Virus record (IMG/VR): IMGVR_UViG_3300024344_000143
Coordinates: 1 to 22,219 of that record
DNA: 22,219 nucleotides
DNA from: a virus
Direction: 5' to 3' (one strand)
This document shows, piece after piece, positions 1 through 4,758 of the stretch. A program made the translations under genes and the position numbers. The notes under the pieces were generated by a model. The model was not told the DNA's origin. It ran no database searches and was given only the letters and a program-made list of their open reading frames with translations. Numbering within the stretch: position 1 is the stretch's first letter; the number at the start of each line of letters is the position of its first letter.

Positions 1-31
1 TAAATTAAAAAATTCCTTCTTAAACTCCGAC

Positions 32-60
32 AGCCCTCTATACTCTAGGGGGCTTTTTTT
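32..60 (+). terminator. Intrinsic terminator closing an upstream gene
   Basis: Bases 32-40 pair with 46-54 in a nine-base-pair stem (one G-T wobble) around a five-base loop, followed at once by a T run to base 60. This is a textbook Rho-independent terminator on the + strand. The gene it ends lies before the window; the TAA at 1-3 could be its stop codon, but that cannot be shown. Confidence 0.9.
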
Positions 61-94
61 ATGCTGTTTTGTCTGCTGTTTTCTGCTGTATGTG

Positions 95-287
95 GAGTAT
101 GTCTAGTTATATCTTGTATTGCTCTAGATTGTATTATAAGCCCTTGTATTCCTTGAGTATTCCTAGTTTATGTCTAGTGGGTATTACTGCTCATTATTGC
201 CCTAGATTATACTAATATAAACCTGAGTATTGCTAGTCTAGTCTAAATAATAAAGGAACGGCCTCAATATCCTAGAGTATAACTAAT
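95..287 (+). repeat. Direct-repeat array GAGTATNNCTAGT
   Basis: GAGTATNNCTAGT occurs at 95-107, 155-167 and 225-237, with a degenerate fourth copy at 275-287 (GAGTATAACTAAT). Start-to-start distances are 60, 70 and 50 bases, all multiples of ten. A related pair TTGCYCTAGATT occurs at 119-130 and 197-208. ATACTCTAG at 40-48 is the reverse complement of CTAGAGTAT at 272-280. The pattern resembles a phased set of protein-binding sites such as iterons or operators. Which protein would bind is unknown. Confidence 0.65.
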
Positions 288-314
288 AATAAACTAATTA
301 AAAAATTTGTTACC

Positions 315-384
315 CCAAGTTATAGTTGGCTCGTGCGTCAAAGTAAGTCTAGTAATAGACTAGCTATACCTAGTTCTAACTTGG
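315..384 (+). ncRNA. Possible structured RNA element
   Basis: Bases 315-322 and 377-384 form a perfect eight-base-pair stem. Inside it, 346-351 pairs with 356-361 around a GTAA loop, which would be a GNRA-type tetraloop in RNA. A terminator-like hairpin follows at 403-437. The layout of closing stem, inner hairpin and terminator suggests a small transcript or a structured leader. I found no clear promoter for it and no match to a known RNA family, so the call is tentative. Confidence 0.3.
346..361. repeat. CTAG dyad 1
   Basis: AGTCTA and TAGACT are perfect inverted repeats around GTAA. The core CTAGTAATA is shared with the dyad at 721-742, and nearly so with the one at 521-535. It could be an operator for a dimeric regulator or an RNA hairpin. 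Confidence 0.5.
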
Positions 385-402
385 TTGGTCAAACGAAATG
401 CT

Positions 403-437
403 TGGCAAGAAATCATCATGGTTTTCTGCCATTTTTT
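403..437 (+). terminator. Probable intrinsic terminator
   Basis: TGGCA at 403-407 pairs with TGCCA at 427-431. After a bulged A408, GAAA at 409-412 pairs with TTTC at 423-426, leaving a ten-base loop. Six T residues follow at 432-437. The stem is weaker than the one at 32-60. A terminator here implies a transcript starting between 61 and about 400. Confidence 0.5.
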
Positions 438-457
438 AAGGGGGAGGGTAAGGGACA

Positions 458-488
458 CTAGGTACCATAGGGAGATATATATACCTAG
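458..488. repeat. Inverted repeat CTAGGTA / TACCTAG
   Basis: CTAGGTA at 458-464 and TACCTAG at 482-488 are perfect inverted repeats of seven bases around a 17-base spacer that includes a TA-rich run. It may be a protein-binding dyad; nothing indicates which protein. Confidence 0.35.
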
Positions 489-520
489 CTGCTAATGATT
501 TTCTAATTATAACCTTATAT

Positions 521-535
521 AGACTAGTATAGTCT
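521..535. repeat. CTAG dyad 2
   Basis: AGACTA and TAGTCT are perfect inverted repeats around GTA. The sequence is close to the dyads at 346-361 and 721-742. Confidence 0.45.
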
Positions 536-682
536 GCTGTTAGTTATATACCATTAGCTATAAACTAGTATTACTATCTGTATATAATAGACCCGGCCTA
601 GGGGGCCTAATTACTATTATATCCCTATACAGCAATCTGTCAAGAAAAATCGTATTTTTTTTATTTTTTTTTTATTTTTTAC

Positions 683-710
683 TTGACAACATCCTGATTC
701 TGGATATAAT
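683..710 (+). promoter_or_regulatory. Sigma70-type promoter for the structural operon
   Basis: TTGACA at 683-688 and TATAAT at 705-710 match both consensus hexamers exactly, with a 16-base spacer. T-rich tracts at 655-680 lie just upstream and resemble an UP element. Transcription would start near 717, about 100 bases before the first gene. It is the only convincing promoter found and reads towards all annotated genes. It implies use of the host RNA polymerase rather than a phage-specific late promoter. Confidence 0.88.
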
Positions 711-720
711 ATATATAAGT

Positions 721-742
721 GAGACTAGTAATAAACTAGCTC
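721..742 (+). promoter_or_regulatory. Dyad at the transcript 5' end (CTAG dyad 3)
   Basis: GAG plus CTAGT (721-729, with A724 bulged) pairs with ACTAG plus CTC (735-742) around a five-base AT-rich loop. It lies within a few bases of the expected transcription start. It could be an operator next to the promoter or a 5' stem-loop protecting the mRNA. It shares the CTAGTAATA core with the other dyads. Confidence 0.5.
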
Positions 743-757
743 AATAAAAGGGGATAT

Positions 758-809
758 TGGGAACTAGTGGCAGTTCGTAAGACCTTTCCTTATTCTTAGG
801 CGGTTCCCA
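758..809 (+). promoter_or_regulatory. Leader hairpin before the first gene
   Basis: TGGGAAC at 758-764 pairs with GTTCCCA at 803-809, closing a loop of 38 bases that ends ten bases before the start codon at 819. That gene has no Shine-Dalgarno sequence at normal distance, and AGGCGG at 798-803 is too far away. The fold may therefore position or block the ribosome. No known riboswitch class is recognised. Confidence 0.35.
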
Positions 810-818
810 TTTAACACT

Positions 819-1328
819 ATGACAAATGAAGAAACAAAGAAATTATTAGATGAATACAAAAAAGACCCAGTAACCTTTAGATTAAAATATGGTGCTAGGG
901 CTGAATCGGATTTATTGGAAACAGCACACAAAAAAGGTATGACAAAAGAAGTTCAAAAGAAAACAGCCAAGTATGGAGGTAAAATGAAAAAAAAATATGA
1001 TACTGGAGATGCAGTTCGTAGATTTATAGAACAACAAGGAGATAAATTAGAATCTGACTATGGAAAGTCTGAAGCGGCACAACAATCAGAAAGAACACCT
1101 ACAACACCTGCAGAAGCTAGAGAACAAGGATGGACAGCAACAGGAATTGCGAAAATGTCTGACCCTCCTCTAATAGGTTTTGAAAAAGATGGTAAAGTTA
1201 TATATGTTCGAAGTAGTAATACAAAGGTGGGAGCAGAACGTAAAAAAAGAGGAACTAATAAAAGAGGTGGCTCTATATCTAAATACAGTAAAGGCGGTGG
1301 TGTAAGGGCTGCTAAATATAAAATATAG
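819..1328 (+). CDS. Small basic phage protein with Lys/Gly tail (169 aa)
   Basis: This is the first gene after the promoter at 683-710. I do not recognise a function. The protein is lysine-rich and hydrophilic, with an N-terminal part likely helical (residues 1-90) and a stretch around residues 97-130 (GWTATGIAKM, then an IGFEKDGKVIYVR strand pattern) that looks like a small folded unit. The C-terminus ends in KYSKGGGVRAAKYKI, nearly identical to the end of the next gene product, and a weaker copy (KYGGKM) lies near residue 52. No Shine-Dalgarno sequence precedes the ATG. Its stop overlaps the Shine-Dalgarno of the gene at 1337. Similar small GG-tailed proteins sit before terminase in marine phages (from memory). 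A virion or packaging role is only inferred from position. Confidence 0.75.
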   Translation: MTNEETKKLLDEYKKDPVTFRLKYGARAESDLLETAHKKGMTKEVQKKTAKYGGKMKKKYDTGDAVRRFIEQQGDKLESDYGKSEAAQQSERTPTTPAEAREQGWTATGIAKMSDPPLIGFEKDGKVIYVRSSNTKVGAERKKRGTNKRGGSISKYSKGGGVRAAKYKI

Positions 1329-1336
1329 GAGACATT

Positions 1337-1792
1337 ATGGGGAGTTTTAAAGATAAGTTAGTTGAACAAGGAAAAGATGTACTAAAAGGAGCAACTATAG
1401 TGCCCGGTAATCCTGTAATAGGAATTGGGGCAGCAAAACTACGTAAAAAAATTCTTGAAATTGCAAAAAAATTAAAGAAAGCTAAATCACCACAAGAAGA
1501 ATTTGATTTACAAAAATTACTTGATGAGCTAAAATCAGAACAAAAATTAGCACAAGGTGATAGAGGTGCGGCAGAACGAATGCCAAAAAGAGCTTCTGAT
1601 AAAAATCTTAGAAATGCTGCGATGAGAAAAATGATTGAACATCTTAAAGAACATGGATGGCAGAGAGACAATTCTCCGGGCCGTTTCCCTGTGGGGCCGG
1701 GGCCTGTTCCTATGAGTAAAAAAAAGGGTGGTAAAATTAAATCAAAATATAGCAAAGGTGGCGGTGTAAGACCTGCCAAATATAAAATATAA
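1337..1792 (+). CDS. Small basic phage protein with Lys/Gly tail (151 aa)
   Basis: The function is unknown. AGGAG overlaps the preceding stop and gives a good ribosome-binding site. Residues about 10-35 include a Gly/Ile/Val-rich segment (GATIVPGNPVIGIG), followed by a lysine-rich probable coiled coil at about 35-75 and a helical stretch to about 120. The last 15 residues, KYSKGGGVRPAKYKI, differ by one residue from those of the previous gene product, and the DNA of the two tails is also alike. The stop codon overlaps the next ATG (TAATG), so translation is probably coupled. The reading frame on the opposite strand here is a shadow. Confidence 0.75.
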   Translation: MGSFKDKLVEQGKDVLKGATIVPGNPVIGIGAAKLRKKILEIAKKLKKAKSPQEEFDLQKLLDELKSEQKLAQGDRGAAERMPKRASDKNLRNAAMRKMIEHLKEHGWQRDNSPGRFPVGPGPVPMSKKKGGKIKSKYSKGGGVRPAKYKI

Positions 1793-1944
1793 TGTCTAAA
1801 CCCGGATTATACGCAAACATAAATAAAAGAAAAAAAGCAGGAACATCTCGTTCCAAATCAAAATCAACAATTACACCTAAAGCATATGCTAACATGAAAG
1901 CAGGATTTCCTAAAAAAATGCGTGGTGGTAAAACAAAAAAATAA
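1792..1944 (+). CDS. Very small basic protein (50 aa)
   Basis: A 50-codon gene overlapping its neighbours by one base at both ends (TAATG at 1790-1794 and 1942-1946), which strongly favours it being real. It begins MSKPGLYANINKRKKAG and is rich in Lys, Arg and Ser, ending RGGKTKK. I recall small proteins with a KPGL(W/Y)ANI start next to terminase genes in marine and cyanobacterial phages; their function is unknown. The high positive charge would suit binding of DNA or of an acidic partner. It shares the Gly-Gly-Lys C-terminal character of its neighbours. Confidence 0.75.
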   Translation: MSKPGLYANINKRKKAGTSRSKSKSTITPKAYANMKAGFPKKMRGGKTKK

Positions 1945-2240
1945 TGGCATTAAAAAAGTATCAAAATCCAAGTGGTGGATTAAATGATGCAGGTAGAAAA
2001 CACTTTGGTGTAAAGGCTCCTGTTTCTCAAGGTACTAATCCAAGAAGAGTTTCTTTTGCTGCAAGATTTGCAGGAATGAAAGGGCCAATGAAAAAACCTA
2101 GTGGAGAACCAACTAGAAAAGCATTAGCATTAAAAAAGTGGGGATTTGGTTCTGAAGGAGCAGCACGTAGTTTTGCTAATAAAAATAAAGCTACAGCCAA
2201 ATATGGTGGTGCTGTACGAAAACCAAATTATAAAATATAG
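1944..2240 (+). CDS. Conserved small phage protein (98 aa)
   Basis: It starts on the TAATG overlap with the preceding gene. The motifs GGLNDAGRKHFG (residues 11-22), RRVSFAARFAGMKGPM (about 34-49) and the later KALALKKWGFGS look like a conserved family that I recall from marine phages as a domain of unknown function. The C-terminus, AKYGGAVRKPNYKI, is a diverged form of the tail on the gene products at 819 and 1337, and the DNA also ends in a similar AT-rich TATAAAATATAG. The family membership is from memory; no function can be given. Confidence 0.78.
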   Translation: MALKKYQNPSGGLNDAGRKHFGVKAPVSQGTNPRRVSFAARFAGMKGPMKKPSGEPTRKALALKKWGFGSEGAARSFANKNKATAKYGGAVRKPNYKI

Positions 2241-2249
2241 GAGTAACTA

Positions 2250-2498
2250 ATGAAAATGAAAAAACCAAAAATGTATGGTGGTGGAATGCCTCATAAAAAA
2301 TCAAAAAAAGGATATAAAAGTGGAGATGATGTTAAATCACCACATTTATCCGATAAAAAACCTCATATTACAAAACCTAAGGGACAAGAAATGTTTGCAA
2401 AACAATTTTATATAAAAGGGAAGGGTGGTAAATATATACCAGTTCCTAAAAGAATGATTAATAAAAGAATTGTAGCTAAAAAAGGTGGCAAAGTATAG
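2250..2498 (+). CDS. Small Lys/Gly-rich protein (82 aa)
   Basis: AGGAG sits just before the ATG. The protein is very basic, with MYGGGM near the start, a His/Pro/Lys-rich middle and a C-terminal KKGGKV. It looks like the shortest member of the GG-tailed group in this cluster. Its TAG stop overlaps a GTG that starts the cysteine-rich gene. No enzyme motif is visible. A structural, DNA-binding or packaging-accessory role is possible but unproven. Confidence 0.7.
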   Translation: MKMKKPKMYGGGMPHKKSKKGYKSGDDVKSPHLSDKKPHITKPKGQEMFAKQFYIKGKGGKYIPVPKRMINKRIVAKKGGKV

Positions 2499-2602
2499 TG
2501 CCAATTTGTAAAATTTGTGAACATGAATGTCATTGTTCTAATGGCGGCTCCTGCTGTGGTGGACAATGTGAATGTAAATGTTGTGAGCATAAAGATGAGT
2601 AA
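2498..2602 (+). CDS. Cysteine-rich metal-binding-like peptide (34 aa, GTG start)
   Basis: GTG at 2498 overlaps the TAG of the previous gene by one base, and the stop lies inside the ATGAGTAA overlap with the next start at 2595. The 34 residues contain ten cysteines (positions 4, 7, 11, 13, 19, 20, 24, 26, 28, 29) and three histidines, arranged as CKIC, HECHC, CC, CEC and CC. This spacing suits zinc or other metal binding, in the manner of a metallothionein or a tiny zinc ribbon. The overlaps at both ends and the dense Cys pattern argue for a real gene despite its size. The frame starting at ATG 2517 in this stretch is less likely. Confidence 0.68.
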   Translation: MPICKICEHECHCSNGGSCCGGQCECKCCEHKDE

Positions 2603-2795
2603 ATTAAATTGTATAGGTTTTCCTCATGATGACCCTTATGGATTATCAGAAGCATTTTGGAAAATATTTACTAAACCTAAAACAGAAAATAAAGTATTAC
2701 CCTATTTAAAAGCAATAAAAAATGAATCAGATACTCCCAAACCGAAAAAAAGAATTAACCCAAAAACAGGAAAAATTTCTAGACGTTCTCTTTAG
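2595..2795 (+). CDS. Small hypothetical protein overlapping terS (66 aa)
   Basis: ATG 2595 overlaps the end of the cysteine-rich gene (ATGAGTAA). A longer version from 2517 would run through that gene in another frame with a low-complexity Val/Asn leader, so 2595 is preferred. The N-terminal part (CIGFPHDDPYGLSEAFWKIF) looks folded, and the C-terminal 25 residues are Lys/Pro-rich. The last 74 bases overlap the start of the small terminase gene in another frame. The function is unknown; position suggests a packaging accessory. Confidence 0.6.
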   Translation: MSKLNCIGFPHDDPYGLSEAFWKIFTKPKTENKVLPYLKAIKNESDTPKPKKRINPKTGKISRRSL

Positions 2796-3129
2796 CAACG
2801 GAGGACAAGTAATGTCCGCTATTGAAGAGGCAGGATACAGCCCAGATTCTAGAGGGTGGTTAATGAAGTCTGTAAAAGACGAAATTATAGATAGAGCCAA
2901 AACACAATTAGCAGGTTCTTCTGTAAAAGCAATAAATAGATTAACAGAAGGATTAGATGCTGATGGAACTATACCTTCTGGACAAATGGATGTTAGAATG
3001 AAAGCTGCTTCTGAAATATTAGATAGAACAGGTATTAGTAAACGTCAGGAAGTTAATGTTAGTGGTCAAGTGTTACATGGTGTTGTAATGTTACCGGCTA
3101 AAGATAAAATAAAAACAATAAATGAATGA
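2722..3129 (+). CDS. terS: Terminase small subunit
   Basis: This protein would recognise the packaging site on phage DNA and hand it to the large subunit. Residues 12-40 (LTQKQEKFLDVLFSNGG, then an AIEEAGY helix) match the N-terminal helix-turn-helix typical of TerS (Terminase_2-like). A central helical region (about 50-110) suits ring assembly, and the C-terminal tail probably contacts TerL. At 135 aa it has normal length for the family. No better start exists in frame than ATG 2722, which overlaps the previous gene by 74 bases without a clear Shine-Dalgarno. Its stop overlaps the terL start (ATGA), the usual coupled arrangement. The identification rests on the motif pattern and the neighbour. 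Confidence 0.85.
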   Translation: MNQILPNRKKELTQKQEKFLDVLFSNGGQVMSAIEEAGYSPDSRGWLMKSVKDEIIDRAKTQLAGSSVKAINRLTEGLDADGTIPSGQMDVRMKAASEILDRTGISKRQEVNVSGQVLHGVVMLPAKDKIKTINE

Positions 3130-4757
3130 CAAGAACATATCATTTCAGCATTGCACAGAAGGCAAGAATAGAAGCCAGACGTAAATTAAGAGAAAAGCAA
3201 AAGAAAGCAGACAAATTAGCAAAGAAATTAGCTAATGAACGTCAAAGAACAAAAGAATTAAAAGAAAACCTTAAAAGAGTTGATGCAATCAACAAAAAAG
3301 GTGGTGCTATAACAGATGATATACTGGATAAAGTACCAAAATCAGTTAAAAAGTCAGTAGAAGACCAAGCTGAAGTAGTTTTTATGCCTAATGAAGGCCC
3401 ACAAACTAAATTTTTAGCTTCTCCAGAGAAAGAAGTACTTTATGGAGGTGCTGCAGGTGGTGGAAAATCATTTGCACTACTAGTTGACTTACTTAGATAC
3501 TGTCATAATCCAAATCATAGGGCATTATTACTAAGAAGAACATTAGCTGAACTAACAGAATTAATAGATAGTAGCCGAAAACTCTATGCGAAAGCATTTC
3601 CGGGTGCTATTTTTAAAGAATCAAAAAGTACATGGCATTTTCCATCTGGTGCAACAGCATTATTCTCATATGTGGACAAAGACAGCGATGTAACAAGGTA
3701 TCAAGGACAAGCATTTACTTGGATTGGTATTGATGAGCTAGGACATTATCCTACTCCTTATGTTTGGAACTACTTACGTTCACGTTTACGTAGTACAGAT
3801 AAAAGTATTGACACATATATGAGAGCTTCTTCTAACCCCGGTGGTGTAGGAGGATGGTGGATAAAGAAAATGTTTGTAGACCCAGTATTACCGGGTGAAC
3901 CTTTTTATGCTACAGACATAGATACAGGTGACGTTTTAAAATTTGGTAGATATCACGAAAAAGCAGGTGAACCTTTATTTCAAAGAAAGTTTATACCTGC
4001 ACGATTAACAGATAATCCATATCTTGCTGAATCTGGTGAATATGAAGCAATGCTTTCATCATTACCTGAAGTAGAAAGAAAGAGATTATTAGATGGTGAC
4101 TGGGATGTTGCAGAAGGGGCAGCATTTCCAGAGTTCAGTAAAGTTATACACGTTATTGAACCTTATGAATTACCCAACAATTGGATAAGAATACGTTCTG
4201 CTGATTATGGATATTCCTCACCAAGTTGTGTCCTTTGGGGTGCAGTTGATTGGGATGGAAATATAATTATATACAGAGAACTATATCAGAGTGGACTTAC
4301 GGGTGAACAACTTGCAAACAGAATAAATGACTTAGAGGTTTATGACCCTCCAATGCACACTTCTGTACTAGATGCTAGTTGTTGGAGTAAATCAGGTATT
4401 GGCCCTAGTATTGCTGATAGCATTATTAGAGCCGGTATACGTTTTGTACCATCAAACAGAGATAGAATAAGTGGTAAAGTAGAATTACATAGACGATTGT
4501 CTATACGAGAAAAAACAGGTGAACCACAATTAAAAATATTTTCTAATTGTATAAACTTGATTAGAACATTACCAACAATACCTTATGCAAAAAATAATGC
4601 AGAGGATGTTGATACAAAAACAGATGACCATGCTTACGATGCTTTACGTTATATGGTTATGACAAGACAGACAGGTGAACGGCAAAGAGCCAATTACAGA
4701 TTAAATAAATTAAAAGCAGAAACATATGAACCAGTAGATAGGATTTTTGGATATTAA
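3126..4757 (+). CDS. terL: Terminase large subunit
   Basis: The ATP-driven DNA packaging motor and nuclease that docks on the portal. The N-terminal 60 residues are a Lys/Arg-rich coiled coil, longer than in many TerL proteins. The ATPase Walker A is GGAAGGGKS (residues 107-115) and the Walker B is IGIDE (200-204), with E204 as the likely catalytic Glu. The RNase H-like nuclease domain begins at the SADYGYSS strand (D360), followed by VLDAS (D416) and a DDHAYDALRY motif (D501 or D505), giving the acidic triad that binds metal. At 543 aa it is within the usual range. It overlaps terS by ATGA. Nothing key is missing, so it should be active. Confidence 0.97.
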   Translation: MTRTYHFSIAQKARIEARRKLREKQKKADKLAKKLANERQRTKELKENLKRVDAINKKGGAITDDILDKVPKSVKKSVEDQAEVVFMPNEGPQTKFLASPEKEVLYGGAAGGGKSFALLVDLLRYCHNPNHRALLLRRTLAELTELIDSSRKLYAKAFPGAIFKESKSTWHFPSGATALFSYVDKDSDVTRYQGQAFTWIGIDELGHYPTPYVWNYLRSRLRSTDKSIDTYMRASSNPGGVGGWWIKKMFVDPVLPGEPFYATDIDTGDVLKFGRYHEKAGEPLFQRKFIPARLTDNPYLAESGEYEAMLSSLPEVERKRLLDGDWDVAEGAAFPEFSKVIHVIEPYELPNNWIRIRSADYGYSSPSCVLWGAVDWDGNIIIYRELYQSGLTGEQLANRINDLEVYDPPMHTSVLDASCWSKSGIGPSIADSIIRAGIRFVPSNRDRISGKVELHRRLSIREKTGEPQLKIFSNCINLIRTLPTIPYAKNNAEDVDTKTDDHAYDALRYMVMTRQTGERQRANYRLNKLKAETYEPVDRIFGY

Positions 4758-4758
4758 T

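Larger units (their letters stand above)
61..640. other. Long non-coding control region rich in CTAG
   Basis: About 580 bases without a credible gene. By hand count, CTAG occurs 20 times in bases 1-818, against 6 times in the coding stretch 819-3125, roughly a nine-fold difference in density. Many copies sit in ACTAGT or TCTAGT. The region holds a direct-repeat array, three related dyads and a terminator-like hairpin, listed separately. Short TGCTGTTTT-like repeats occur at 62-70, 74-82 and 84-92. It separates the terminator at 32-60 from the promoter at 683-710, so it is probably a regulatory or replication region. Its function is inferred only from position and repeat content. Confidence 0.7.

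Noticed and set aside
61-156. A 31-codon hydrophobic, Cys-containing frame from ATG 61
   Set aside because: No ribosome-binding site, follows directly on a terminator T run, built from short TGCTGTT repeats and the CTAG array; most likely chance.
583-588. TATAAT as a second promoter
   Set aside because: No recognisable -35 hexamer at 15-19 bases upstream; AT-rich regions give such matches by chance.
595-607. GGCC...GGCC hairpin as a terminator
   Set aside because: Only four base pairs and no T run directly after it.
1-818. tRNA gene or integration site (attP) near the recombinase or in the control region
   Set aside because: I looked for a T-arm (GGTTCGAATCC-like) and an acceptor stem and found none; no tRNA-like core sequence was seen.
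1312-1779. 155-codon frame on the - strand
   Set aside because: Lies fully opposite two well-supported + strand genes with overlaps and ribosome-binding sites; its product is low in complexity (Phe/Leu/Ser/Pro).
2517-2594. N-terminal extension of the gene at 2595 to ATG 2517
   Set aside because: It would run across the cysteine-rich gene and encode a repetitive Val/Asn leader; the ATGAGTAA junction at 2595 is the better start.
4747-4758. TTG start for the recombinase gene
   Set aside because: ATG 4759 is one base after the terL stop and adds no loss of domain; TTG would add only four residues inside terL.
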